Position numbers and translations under genes: made by a program
Notes under the pieces: generated by a model
Database searches by the model: none
What the model was told of the DNA's origin: nothing
The model's input: only the letters and a program-made list of their open reading frames with translations
Shown here: positions 25,564 to 34,216 of the stretch, in pieces
How positions within the stretch are numbered: position 1 is the stretch's first letter
How the letters are laid out: each line of letters opens with the position of its first letter
Assembly (NCBI GenBank): GCA_035547695.1
Contig: DASZUK010000001.1
Location: 62,001-126,000, forward strand
Length of the DNA: 64,000 nt
Reading direction: 5' to 3'
Origin: DASZUK01 sp035547695
GTDB lineage: Bacteria; Actinomycetota; Acidimicrobiia; Acidimicrobiales; RAAP-2

Positions 25564-25592
25564 TTGACAACGATTTCTAAAAGTTATAGAAG
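25564..25592 (+). promoter_or_regulatory. Promoter with TTCTA-N7-TAGAA operator-like repeat
   Basis: An A+T-rich island in GC-rich DNA. TTGACA (25564-25569) is followed by TATAGA (25585-25590, 15-base spacer) or TAGAAG (17-base spacer). The inverted repeat TTCTA (25575-25579) and TAGAA (25587-25591) covers the -10 region, as expected for repressor control. It points to the SnoaL/ABC unit at 25685. Confidence 0.6.
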
Positions 25593-25684
25593 TTAGGGGC
25601 AGCGGCGGCGGAACGCCGGCGGCCGAAGGATAGGCCGATCTGCAGGTGGGGGTAGTTCGTGGGGGTAGCTGGTGGGGGTGGTGC

Positions 25685-26143
25685 GTGGCGGATGACGACC
25701 GGGCCATCGCGAACGTGTTGTCGCGGTACGCCGAGTTGCTGGACGACGGTGACTTCGACGGGCTGGGGGAGCTGTTCGCGGAGGGCACCGTGCGGTTCGA
25801 CGGCAGTGACGACGTGGTGTCCGGTGCGGCGGCGGTCGGGGGGATGTACGCCTCGGTGGTGCAGGTCCACGGGGGGTCGCCGTTGACCAAGCACGTGATG
25901 ACCAACTTCCGCATCGAGGTCGGCCCCGGCGGCACCGAGGCCCGGGCCTTCTCGTACTACACCGTGCTCCAGGCCCACCCCGAGCTGCCGCTGCAGGCGG
26001 TGGCCTGCGGCCGGTACGCCGACGTGCTGCGCAAGCGGGACGGCCAGTGGCGGTTCGCCGACCGGCTCATCTACCGGGACCTGGTGGGCGACCTCCGGTT
26101 CCATCTCCGGCAGGACCCGTACGGCGAGACAGCAGGGGCCTGA
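25685..26143 (+). CDS. SnoaL-like (NTF2-fold) protein
   Basis: A 152-residue SnoaL-like/NTF2-fold protein: AIANVLSRYAELLDDGDFDGLGELFAEG at the N-terminus, then TKHVMTNFRIEV and a C-terminal DGQWRFADRLIYRDLVGDL. Such proteins are small isomerases, cyclases or dehydratases, or ring-hydroxylating-dioxygenase beta-like subunits. GTG 25685 is chosen because the fold starts immediately after it. It is the first gene after the 25564 promoter and precedes the ABC binding protein by 80 bases. Confidence 0.8.
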   Translation: MADDDRAIANVLSRYAELLDDGDFDGLGELFAEGTVRFDGSDDVVSGAAAVGGMYASVVQVHGGSPLTKHVMTNFRIEVGPGGTEARAFSYYTVLQAHPELPLQAVACGRYADVLRKRDGQWRFADRLIYRDLVGDLRFHLRQDPYGETAGA

Positions 26144-26223
26144 CGACGGGGGCCGGTGCCGGGGGAGCCGGGCAGGATCGACACGACCGTGGAAGAGCAA
26201 GACCGGACAACAGGAGGGATGCG

Positions 26224-27330
26224 GTGAAGGCAGGATCGAAGACGCTGCGGATGGTGGCTTCGGCGGCGGCGGTGGCGGCGACGGTGGCGGCCACCGTCGG
26301 GACCACGGCCGCCGGAGCGAGCACAAAGGGGATACCGGCGGCCAAGCGGGCGGTGGCCGCGCTGGAGAAGCGGCCGGAGCACCTCCCGTCGACCCAGGCG
26401 GTGGGCAAGGCCATCCCGACCGGGAAGACGTTCGACTGGCTGCAGTGCTCGTTGCCGACATGCACCATCCTGACGCCGCCCCTGGAGGCGGCGGCGGCCA
26501 AGCTGGGATGGACCATCAAGGTGGTGCCGGCCGGCATCACCCCCGAGACGGTCAAGAACGCCTGGGACGTCGCCGTCCGTGACCATCCCGACGGGGTGTT
26601 CGCGTCCGGGTTCCCCAAGACAATCTTCGCCACCGAGCTGGCCCAGTTGAAGGCCGACAACATCCCGGTGGTGGACCTGGCGGTGGGCACAACATCGGGG
26701 ACAGGGCTGACCGCCATCATCCAGGGCAACAACACCAACCACAAGATCGGGCTGGCCCTGGCCGACTGGGTGCTGGCCCAGAAGGGCAAGGCGGCCAACA
26801 CCCTGCTGATCAGCTCGTCGACGTTCTCGACGTTGGCCAAGATCGAGCAGGGGTTCTCGGGGGAGTACAAGCGGCTGTGCTCCAGTTGCGCCCTCGGCAC
26901 CCTGAACGAGCCGGCCACAACCTTCGGGACGTCGCTGCCCAACGACGTGGTGGCCTACCTGAAGACGCACCCGAAGGTGAACTACGTGGTGCCCGACGAG
27001 TCGGCCATGAACACCGGGTTGCCGCAGGCGCTGGCCTCGGCGGGCCTGTCCAAGCAGGTCGGCATCGTCAGCCAGTACCCGAGCACCACCACGGTGCAGT
27101 ACCTGAAGTCCGGCCAGATGAACGCCATCGTGATGCCGCAGATGGTGGACTCGATGTGGCAGATGGCCGACGCCATGGCCCGGCAGATGGCCGGGGTGTC
27201 GGTGGTGCCGGCCGAGGCCCCCAGCCCGTTGTGGATGGTGACGCCGAAGACGGCGGGGAAGCTGACCACGCCGTACTTCCTGGTGCCGAACTACCAGGAG
27301 AAGTACCAGCAGTTGTGGGGCGTGAAGTAG
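26224..27330 (+). CDS. Substrate-binding protein of second sugar-type ABC importer
   Basis: A 368-residue secreted protein. The signal peptide covers about 1-33 (VKAGSKTLRMVASAAAVAATV, Ala-Gly-Ala end) and has no lipobox Cys. The mature domain matches the type 1 periplasmic-binding fold (GLTAIIQGNNTNHKIGLALADW, YVVPDESAMNTGLPQAL). Cys75/Cys80 and Cys219/Cys222 are placed as in the binding protein at 14114-15271, so the two are of one subfamily. It has at least seven ACA codons. AGGAGG lies 8 bases before GTG 26224. The cognate permease and ATPase follow after a P450 gene. Confidence 0.88.
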   Translation: MKAGSKTLRMVASAAAVAATVAATVGTTAAGASTKGIPAAKRAVAALEKRPEHLPSTQAVGKAIPTGKTFDWLQCSLPTCTILTPPLEAAAAKLGWTIKVVPAGITPETVKNAWDVAVRDHPDGVFASGFPKTIFATELAQLKADNIPVVDLAVGTTSGTGLTAIIQGNNTNHKIGLALADWVLAQKGKAANTLLISSSTFSTLAKIEQGFSGEYKRLCSSCALGTLNEPATTFGTSLPNDVVAYLKTHPKVNYVVPDESAMNTGLPQALASAGLSKQVGIVSQYPSTTTVQYLKSGQMNAIVMPQMVDSMWQMADAMARQMAGVSVVPAEAPSPLWMVTPKTAGKLTTPYFLVPNYQEKYQQLWGVK

Positions 27331-27349
27331 CAGGCCTCCGCACCGCCGG

Positions 27350-27393
27350 GGCGGGCGGGTGGCCGGGCGGCGACGTCCGGTTCCCCGCCCGCC
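27350..27393 (+). terminator. Hairpin between binding-protein and P450 genes
   Basis: GGCGGGCGGG (27350-27359) can pair with CCCGCCCGCC (27384-27393): a 10-bp stem with a 24-base loop, 20 bases after the binding-protein stop. It sits where the other two binding-protein genes of the window also carry a hairpin. Confidence 0.5.
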
Positions 27394-27461
27394 GTGGCGT
27401 CTAGGGACGGCAGGGACCACAGGACCGGGTGGCGGGGGACCGGCCCGCGAGAGAAGGGACG

Positions 27462-28658
27462 ATGGCGATGGCGGACCTCCCGGTGATCGGGATCGACGAC
27501 GCCGACTACTGGCAGGACATCTATCCACCCCTCCACGAGGCCCTGGCGGTGTCCCCGCTGGCCCGGACCCCGGACGGCGGTCTGTACGTGCTGGGCCACG
27601 ACGAGGTGGACGCCGTCTTGAAGGACAAGCGGTTCGAGGCGGCCGACCTGCTGGCCATGATGGGCCTGGACTCCGGGCCCGTGTGGGAGTGGTGGTCGCG
27701 GATGATGTTCTCCAACAACGACCCCATCCACGGCCGGATCCGCCGGCTGGTCAACCGGGCGTTCACCCCGAAGCCGGTGGAGCAGAAGCGGGGGATGATC
27801 CGCGGGGTGGCCCGCCAGTTGGTGGCCGACGCGGTGGACCAGGGGTCGGTGGACGTGATGACCACCGTCGCCCACCACCTGCCGTCGATGGTGATGGCCA
27901 ACCTGCTGGCCATCCCCGAGGCCGACCGGCAGCAGTTCGCCGAGTGGACCACCGACATCGGGCTGGCGTTCGGCGCCGCCGGCGATGCCGCCGTCCGGAC
28001 CCGGGTGGAGGCCGCCCTGGCCGGGCTGGACGCCTACGTCGAGCACCTGGTGACCGAGCGCCGGCAGCACCTGGGCACCGACCTGCTGTCCGAGCTGATC
28101 GGCATCGAGGAGGCCGGGGACCGGCTGAGCACCCGGGAGCTGATCGACCTCATCGAGAACCTGCTGTTCGCCGGCCACGACACCACCCGGGGCGCCGTCG
28201 GGGTGGTGCTGGTCCAGATGGTGGCCCACCCGGAGGTCCGGGCGTCGGTGACCGCCGACCGGCGCACCGCCGTCCAGATCGTCGAAGAGGTGCTCCGGTA
28301 CGAGGCCATCACCTACACCACCAGCCGGATGAACCGGGAGCCGGTGGAGATCGCCGGGGTGGAGATCCCGGAGGGCACCCCGGTGGGGCTCTGCCTGCCG
28401 GCCGCGTCCCGGGACGGGCGGCACTACCCCGACCCGGACCGGTTCGACATCACCCGCACCAACATCAACCCGCCGACGTTCGGGGCCGGGGCCCACTACT
28501 GCATCGGGGCCTGGCTGGCCCGGGCGGAGCTGCAGGAGCTGATCCTGGCCGTCGCCGACCTCACCACGTCGATCGACGTCGAAGTGCCGCCGCGGTGGAC
28601 GCCGTTCGCCCACATCCGCCGGTACGAGGCGCTGCACATGCGCTTCGACGCCGCCTAG
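27462..28658 (+). CDS. Cytochrome P450
   Basis: A 398-residue bacterial class I P450. The I-helix oxygen motif is LLFAGHDTTRG, the K-helix ExxR is EEVLRYE, and the haem loop FGAGAHYCIGAWLA holds ligand Cys347. It needs a ferredoxin and reductase, and the nearest ferredoxin is at 579-773 in another operon. ATG 27462 follows GAGAAGGG. Its place between the binding-protein and permease genes of one ABC importer suggests that it hydroxylates the imported compound. Confidence 0.95.
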   Translation: MAMADLPVIGIDDADYWQDIYPPLHEALAVSPLARTPDGGLYVLGHDEVDAVLKDKRFEAADLLAMMGLDSGPVWEWWSRMMFSNNDPIHGRIRRLVNRAFTPKPVEQKRGMIRGVARQLVADAVDQGSVDVMTTVAHHLPSMVMANLLAIPEADRQQFAEWTTDIGLAFGAAGDAAVRTRVEAALAGLDAYVEHLVTERRQHLGTDLLSELIGIEEAGDRLSTRELIDLIENLLFAGHDTTRGAVGVVLVQMVAHPEVRASVTADRRTAVQIVEEVLRYEAITYTTSRMNREPVEIAGVEIPEGTPVGLCLPAASRDGRHYPDPDRFDITRTNINPPTFGAGAHYCIGAWLARAELQELILAVADLTTSIDVEVPPRWTPFAHIRRYEALHMRFDAA

Positions 28659-28671
28659 AGGGGGTCCCGCG

Positions 28672-29847
28672 GTGGAACTGCAACGGATCGGCCAGGCACT
28701 GAGCTTCCGGCGGATCGGCGCCATCTACGTCTGGGTGCTCATCATCATCGTGTTCTCGGCCATCTCGCCGGACGAGTTCATGAGCACCGGCACGATCCAG
28801 GCGGTGTTCAACGGGTACTCCATCTCCGGCCTGGCCGCCCTGGCCATCCTGCTGCCGCTGGTCACCGGCACCTACGACGTGTCCGTCGGCGGCAACATCA
28901 GCGTCAGCGGTGTCATCTGCGCCGCCCTCCTCATCCACACCAGCCTGCCGGTGGCCGTGGTGGTCATCCTCACCCTGCTCTGCGGGGTGGTGGTCGGCCT
29001 GGTCAACACCCTGGTGGTGGTGGTCCTGCGGATCCCGTCCCTCATCGGCACCCTGGCGGTGGCCGGGATCGCCGACGCCCTCAGCGTGGCGTTCTCCGGG
29101 AACCAGATCCTCAGCTCCCCGGCGGTGGCCGGCAGCTTCAGCAAGTACCTGTCCCAGGCCAACTGGGGCGGCTACACCATCCCGGTCCTGTTCGTGCTGG
29201 TCATCATGGTGGTCCTGGACTGGGTGCTGAAGCAGACCGCCGCCGGCCGGTACGGGTACGCCGTCGGCTTCGACCCCAACGTGGCCCGGCTCGCCGGCAT
29301 CCGCGTCCCGGCCACCCAGGCCGGGTCGCTGATCGTGTCCGGCGTCATCGGGTCGTTCGCCGGCGTGGTGCTGACCGCCCACGTCGCCTCGGCCACCCCC
29401 GGTTCCGGCGACGCCTACCTCCTCCCGGCCTTCGCCGCCGTCTTCTTGGGGTCCACCCAGTTCAAGGCCCGCCGGTTCAACGCCCTCGGGACCGTCATCG
29501 CGGTGTTCATGCTCGGCACCGGCCAGTACGGCCTGGTCATCGCCGGCGGCCCGACCTGGTCCCCGAACGTGTTCCAGGGGGTCGCCCTGATCGCCGCCAT
29601 CGGCCTCACCCACCTCGGCGACCCCAACCGGGTGCCGTTGCGGGCCCGCCGGCCCGGCCGGGTTGCCCCTGACGGGTCCGGGGCCGCCGGGGCGGACGGG
29701 GCGGAGCCGAACGGCGCTGGTCCGGGCGGCGCTGGTCCGGACGGCGCGGATCGGGGCGGCGCTGGTCCGGGCGGGGCTGATCAGGGCGGGGGGCCGCCGG
29801 CGGGCGCCGGCGACGACCGCCTCCAGACCGGAGCGGTCGCGTCGTGA
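28672..29847 (+). CDS. Sugar-type ABC importer permease with Gly/Ala-rich tail
   Basis: A 391-residue BPD_transp_2 permease (RbsC-like) with about nine hydrophobic helices between residues 15 and 325 and a coupling loop in AAGRYGYAVGFDPNVARLAG. The last 65 residues are a low-complexity Gly/Ala/Asp/Pro tail (GAGPGGAGPDGADRGG repeats) that extends beyond the usual family length. GTG 28672 comes 13 bases after the P450 stop. Its stop overlaps the ATPase start by 4 bases. Confidence 0.9.
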   Translation: MELQRIGQALSFRRIGAIYVWVLIIIVFSAISPDEFMSTGTIQAVFNGYSISGLAALAILLPLVTGTYDVSVGGNISVSGVICAALLIHTSLPVAVVVILTLLCGVVVGLVNTLVVVVLRIPSLIGTLAVAGIADALSVAFSGNQILSSPAVAGSFSKYLSQANWGGYTIPVLFVLVIMVVLDWVLKQTAAGRYGYAVGFDPNVARLAGIRVPATQAGSLIVSGVIGSFAGVVLTAHVASATPGSGDAYLLPAFAAVFLGSTQFKARRFNALGTVIAVFMLGTGQYGLVIAGGPTWSPNVFQGVALIAAIGLTHLGDPNRVPLRARRPGRVAPDGSGAAGADGAEPNGAGPGGAGPDGADRGGAGPGGADQGGGPPAGAGDDRLQTGAVAS

Positions 29848-31700
29848 CCGACGCTCCGGGGGCGGTCCCGCCGCCGCCTGCCTCGCCGCCGCCTGCCCCG
29901 CCGCCGCCGCCTGCCTCGCCGCCGCCGCCGTCGTCGGCAGCCGGCGGGGCCACCCCGGTGGTGGCGACGTCGGGGCTGTCCATGACGTTCCCGGGCCAGC
30001 GGGCCCTGGTCGACGTGGCCCTGTCCATCGCCCAGGGCGAGATCCACGCCCTGCTGGGGCAGAACGGGTCGGGGAAGTCCACGCTGATCAAGATCCTGGC
30101 CGGGGTGTACACGCCGGACCCCGGCGGCCTGGTGCTGGTGGACGGGGAGCCGCTGCCGCTGGGGTCCCCCCGGGAGTCCCACCGGCGGGGGCTGCGGTTC
30201 GTGCACCAGGCCCTGGGGATCATCGAGGAGCTGACGGCGGTGGAGAACATCGCTCTCGGGTTCGGCTACCGGAAGGGCCGCGGGCGGAAGATCAACTGGC
30301 GGTCGCAGCGGGACAAGACCCGGGCGCTGCTGGACCGGATCAACGTCACCTTTGACATCGACTGCCCGGTGGCCGAGCTGCGCCCGGTGGACCGCAGCGC
30401 GGTGGCCATCGCCCGGGCCCTGGAGGACGACGAGGGGTCCCCGCGGCTGCTGGTGCTGGACGAGCCGACCGCGGCCCTGCCGCCGGCCGAGGTGGAGGCC
30501 CTGTTCTCCCTGGTCCGCCAGGCCCGGGACGCCGGGACCAGCATCGTGTACGTCTCCCACCGCCTCGACGAGGTGCTGGAGCTGGCCGACCGGGCCAGCG
30601 TGCTCCGGGACGGGGTGCTGGAGGGGACCCGGCCGATGGCCGAGCTCGGCAAGAGCGGCCTGATCGACATGATCCTGGGGGTGGCCCCGGCGGAGCCCGG
30701 CGAGCCCGGCTCGGTGACACTGGCCGGGGTGGAGGCGGCGACACTGCTCAGCGCCGGGCCGGCCGGGCAGCGGTCCCCCGGGGAACGGCCCGCCGGGGAA
30801 CGGCCCGCCGGTGGGCAGCCGGCCCCGGGGCAGCCGGCTGGGGGACAGTCGGTCGAGGGGCGGCCGGCCCCGGGGCAGCCGGCGGAGAGCGCCGCGGCCG
30901 GGGCGGCAACCGTCCCGGTGGCCGAGCGCCCGGTCGCCCTCCGTGTCCGGGGCCTGGTCGGGACCCGGCTCGACAACGTGGACTTCGACGTCCGAGAGGG
31001 CGAGGTCCTCGGGGTGGCCGGCCTCACCGGGTCGGGCCGGGAGGAGCTGGCCACCGCGCTGGTCGGGGCGTCGCCGTCGCTGGTCCGGCTGGAGGCCGGC
31101 GACCGGACGGTGGAGAACCCGAACCCGCAACGGGCCAAGCAGCTCGGGGTGGTGCTGGTGCTGCCCAACCGGGCGGCCGGCGCGGCGGCCAAGGAGCTGA
31201 CGGTGCGGGAGAACCTGGTGCTGCCGGCCCAGCGGCGGTACTCCCGGCGGACCCGGGTCCACAAGCGGCTGGAGCTGGCCGACGTGGCCCGCTGGCTGGA
31301 CGCCCTGGACGTCCGGCCCCGGGACCCGGAGCGGGCCTACGCATTGCTGAGCGGCGGCAACCAGCAGAAGGTGATCTTCGGGAAGTGGCTCAACCTGGAC
31401 CCCCGGGTGATGGTGCTGGAGGACCCGACCAGCGGGGTGGACATCGGCGCCCGGCGGGTCATCTACGAGCTCATCCGGGAGGCGGCGGCGACCGGGAAGG
31501 CGTTCGTGCTCTGCTCGTCCGACGTCGACGACCTGGCGGCGGTCTGCGACCGGGTGGTCGTGCTGCGCGACGGCCGGTGCGCCGCCGAGCTGGCCGGGGA
31601 CGAGATCAACGACAGCCGGCTGACCTTCGAGATGCTGGCCGCCGAGGCGGCCCCGGTCGGCGGGCCCGACACGGGCGGGCGCGACACGGAGGTGGCCTGA
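29844..31700 (+). CDS. Sugar-type ABC importer ATPase with expanded linkers and altered Walker B
   Basis: A 618-residue, double nucleotide-binding-domain ATPase, about 110 residues longer than usual. Extra sequence is a Pro/Ala-rich N-terminus (1-35) and a Gly/Pro/Ala/Glu-rich linker at about 295-355. The N-terminal domain has GQNGSGKST and LLVLDEPTAAL. The C-terminal domain has LSGGNQQKV, but its Walker B reads VMVLEDPTSGVD: E526-D527 instead of D-E. The N-domain signature is degenerate (RPVDRSAVA). One intact composite site is expected in this family, so the swap may lower the activity of the second site. Confidence 0.9.
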   Translation: MTDAPGAVPPPPASPPPAPPPPPASPPPPSSAAGGATPVVATSGLSMTFPGQRALVDVALSIAQGEIHALLGQNGSGKSTLIKILAGVYTPDPGGLVLVDGEPLPLGSPRESHRRGLRFVHQALGIIEELTAVENIALGFGYRKGRGRKINWRSQRDKTRALLDRINVTFDIDCPVAELRPVDRSAVAIARALEDDEGSPRLLVLDEPTAALPPAEVEALFSLVRQARDAGTSIVYVSHRLDEVLELADRASVLRDGVLEGTRPMAELGKSGLIDMILGVAPAEPGEPGSVTLAGVEAATLLSAGPAGQRSPGERPAGERPAGGQPAPGQPAGGQSVEGRPAPGQPAESAAAGAATVPVAERPVALRVRGLVGTRLDNVDFDVREGEVLGVAGLTGSGREELATALVGASPSLVRLEAGDRTVENPNPQRAKQLGVVLVLPNRAAGAAAKELTVRENLVLPAQRRYSRRTRVHKRLELADVARWLDALDVRPRDPERAYALLSGGNQQKVIFGKWLNLDPRVMVLEDPTSGVDIGARRVIYELIREAAATGKAFVLCSSDVDDLAAVCDRVVVLRDGRCAAELAGDEINDSRLTFEMLAAEAAPVGGPDTGGRDTEVA

Positions 31701-32650
31701 TGAGGGTGGTGGTGCTGGACGACTACCAGGGCGTGGCGCTGTCGTCGGCCGACTGGTCCCCGGTGGCCGCCCGGGCCGACGTCGACGTCTGCCGGGACCA
31801 CATCGACGATCCCGACGAGCTGGTGGCCCGGCTGGGCGGGGCCGAGGTGGTGGTGCTCATGCGGGAGCGCACCCCGGTGGGCGCCGACCTGCTGGACCGG
31901 CTGCCGGCCCTCCGCCTGGTGGTGACCACCGGCCCCCGCAACGCCGCCGTCGACGTGGCCGCCTGCCGGGCCCGGGGGGTGGCGGTCTGCGGCACCGGCG
32001 GCTACGTGGACCCGACCACCGAGCTCACCTGGGGGCTCATCCTGGCGGTCACCAAGCGGATCCCCGAGGAGGCGGCGTCGGTCCGCGCCGGGGGGTGGCA
32101 GCGGTCGGTCGGGACCGACCTGGCCGGCAAGACCCTGGGGGTGGTCGGCCTCGGCCGGATCGGGGCCGGGGTGGCCCAGGTGGCCGCGGCCTTCGGCATG
32201 TCCGTGATCGCCTGGAGCCAGAACCTCACCGCGGCGCGGGCCGCCGAGGCGGGGGCCGAGCTGGTGGGCAAGGCCGACCTGTTCGGCCGGGCCGACGTGG
32301 TCACCCTGCACCTGGTCCTCGGCGACCGCACCCGGGGGATCGTCGGCCCGGCCGAGCTGGCGGCCATGAAGCCGACCGCCTTCCTGGTGAACACCTCCCG
32401 GGGCCCCCTGGTGGACGAGCCGGCACTGGTCGCCGCCCTGGAGCGCGGCGCCATCGCCGGGGCCGGGTTGGACGTGTTCGAGCAGGAGCCGTTGCCGGCC
32501 GCCCACCCGTTCCGGACCCTGCCCAACGTGGTGGCCACCCCGCACATCGGGTACGTGACGGCCGAGATGTACGCGCTGTTCTACCGGGAGGTGGTGGAGG
32601 ACATCGCCGCCTTCCTGGACGGCGGCCTCCTCCGCGAGGTGCCCGCCTGA
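31700..32650 (+). CDS. D-isomer-specific 2-hydroxyacid dehydrogenase
   Basis: A 316-residue NAD-dependent dehydrogenase. The Rossmann motif is GVVGLGRIGAGVAQ (about 150-163), the catalytic Arg is in NTSRGPLVDE, Glu in GLDVFEQEPLP and His in ATPHIGYVT. It interconverts a 2-hydroxyacid and a 2-ketoacid, or is a phosphoglycerate-dehydrogenase-like enzyme acting on the product of the imported substrate. ATG 31700 overlaps the ATPase stop (TGATG). Confidence 0.93.
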   Translation: MRVVVLDDYQGVALSSADWSPVAARADVDVCRDHIDDPDELVARLGGAEVVVLMRERTPVGADLLDRLPALRLVVTTGPRNAAVDVAACRARGVAVCGTGGYVDPTTELTWGLILAVTKRIPEEAASVRAGGWQRSVGTDLAGKTLGVVGLGRIGAGVAQVAAAFGMSVIAWSQNLTAARAAEAGAELVGKADLFGRADVVTLHLVLGDRTRGIVGPAELAAMKPTAFLVNTSRGPLVDEPALVAALERGAIAGAGLDVFEQEPLPAAHPFRTLPNVVATPHIGYVTAEMYALFYREVVEDIAAFLDGGLLREVPA

Positions 32651-32728
32651 TCCCGGTCCGGCGCCGGTGCCGGTGCCGGGTAGCGGGCGAGCGGGAGGTC
32701 GACAGCGAAGGAACCGAGGAGGCGACCG

Positions 32729-33559
32729 ATGGGACAGTTGGACGGGAAGGTGGCGATCGTGACCGGCGCCGCCCGGGGGCAGGGACGGGCCGACGCCCTG
32801 GCCCTGGCCGCGGAGGGGGCGGTGGTGGTGGCGGCGGACATCGCCGCCCAGATCGGCTCCGCCACCTACCCCCTGGGCACCAGGGCGGAGCTGGACGAGA
32901 CGGTGCGGCTGGTGGAGAAGGCCGGGGGGCGGTGCCTGGGCATGGTCACCGACATCCGTGACACCGACCAGGTGGCCGCGCTCGTCGACCACACCCTGGC
33001 CGAGCTGGGCCGCATCGACATCCTGGTGGCCAACGCCGGCATCTGCACCGCCCGCCCGGTGGACCAGATCACCGACCAGGGGTGGGCGGACATGGTGGAC
33101 ACCAACCTGACCGGCACCTTCAAGTGCATCCGGGCGGTGCTGCCGACGATGAAGGCGCAGCAGTTCGGGCGGATCGTGGTGGTGTCGTCCATGACCGGCC
33201 GGCACGGCAACAGGAACCTGGCCCACTACTCGGCCACCAAGTTCGGGGTGATCGGCCTGGCCAAGTCGGTGGCCCTGGAGGTGGCCCGGACAGGGATCAC
33301 CTGCAACGTGATGTGCCCGACCTCGGTGGACACCCCCATGGTGCACAACGAGGCCAACTACCGGCTGTTCTGCCCGGACATCGACAACCCGACCATCGAC
33401 GACGTCCGCCCCCGGTTCGCCGGCCTCAACCCCATGGGGGTGCCGTGGGCTCCGCCTGAGGTGTTCGCCCGGGCCATCGTGTACCTGGTGACCGATCCCG
33501 GGGTGATGACCGGCACGGTCCACGAGGTCGGCCTGGGCATCTCGGCCAACATGCCCTGA
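32729..33559 (+). CDS. Mycofactocin-type SDR oxidoreductase
   Basis: A 276-residue short-chain dehydrogenase. The nucleotide motif is TGAARGQGR, typical of the mycofactocin-coupled SDR subfamily, with an inserted segment around YPLGTRAELDETVRLVE that holds the NAD tightly. Catalytic Ser is in VSSMTG and Tyr/Lys in YSATK. These enzymes oxidise alcohols with a non-exchangeable NAD re-oxidised by mycofactocin. No mycofactocin synthesis genes lie in the window. ATG 32729 follows GAGGAGG. Confidence 0.88.
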   Translation: MGQLDGKVAIVTGAARGQGRADALALAAEGAVVVAADIAAQIGSATYPLGTRAELDETVRLVEKAGGRCLGMVTDIRDTDQVAALVDHTLAELGRIDILVANAGICTARPVDQITDQGWADMVDTNLTGTFKCIRAVLPTMKAQQFGRIVVVSSMTGRHGNRNLAHYSATKFGVIGLAKSVALEVARTGITCNVMCPTSVDTPMVHNEANYRLFCPDIDNPTIDDVRPRFAGLNPMGVPWAPPEVFARAIVYLVTDPGVMTGTVHEVGLGISANMP

Positions 33560-33587
33560 ACCCGGCGGCGCGGGCAGAATCGATCCC

Positions 33588-34154
33588 ATGACCGGACCGC
33601 AGGTCCCTGCCGCCGGGCCTCCGGGGGCGCCGTTCGATGCGTCGGCCGCGGTCCGGGAGCTGGCCGACCGGGCCGCGCTGGGGGACCTGGTCCGGGCCTA
33701 CGCCAGCGGCTGCGACCGCCGTGACCCCGCCGCGGTGACCGCCACCTTCACCGAGGACGGCCGGCTGGCCAAGTGCGCCGATCCGTCCGGCACCGGTCCG
33801 GCAACGGTGGAGTGGCGGGGCCGGCCGGCCATCGCCGGGGTCATCGCCGGCCTGGACCGCTACGCCGTCACCACCCACTTCCTCGGCCAGCAGGCCGTGG
33901 CCGTCGACGGCGACCGGGCCACCGGGGAGACGTACTGCATGGCCCACCACCACTACGTCCACGACGGGGCCTGGTTCGACCGGGTCATGGCCATCCGGTA
34001 CTTCGACCACTACCGCCGGGCCGGCGGCCGGTGGCTGATCGAGGACCGCCGGCTGGTGGTGGACTGGGTGGCCTACCGGCCGGTGGGGGACCCGGCGATG
34101 GCCCCGCCGTGGTCGGTGGAGCAGGACGCGGCCTCCCGGCGGCCCATCCCGTGA
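33588..34154 (+). CDS. SnoaL-like (NTF2-fold) protein
   Basis: A 188-residue NTF2-fold protein: RAALGDLVRAYASGCDRRDPAAVTATFTEDG, then YAVTTHFLGQQAVAV and a His-rich AHHHYVHDG segment. The C-terminal GGRWLIEDRRLVVDWV closes the fold. It belongs to the SnoaL_4-type group, often next to SDRs and dioxygenases in aromatic and steroid catabolism. The activity is not predictable. It is one of three such proteins in the window. Confidence 0.82.
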   Translation: MTGPQVPAAGPPGAPFDASAAVRELADRAALGDLVRAYASGCDRRDPAAVTATFTEDGRLAKCADPSGTGPATVEWRGRPAIAGVIAGLDRYAVTTHFLGQQAVAVDGDRATGETYCMAHHHYVHDGAWFDRVMAIRYFDHYRRAGGRWLIEDRRLVVDWVAYRPVGDPAMAPPWSVEQDAASRRPIP

Positions 34155-34216
34155 GGCGGGCCATCCCGTGAGGCGGGCCCGATGAGGCGACCCGATGAGG
34201 GCCCCGATGAGGCGAC
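34144..34216 (+). repeat. 17-bp repeat and gatgagg repeats at SnoaL/SDR junction
   Basis: ccatcccgtgaggcggg occurs at 34144-34160 and 34161-34177 and includes the SnoaL stop codon. It is followed by three cccgatgagg units, which supply the start of the next gene. Confidence 0.85.
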
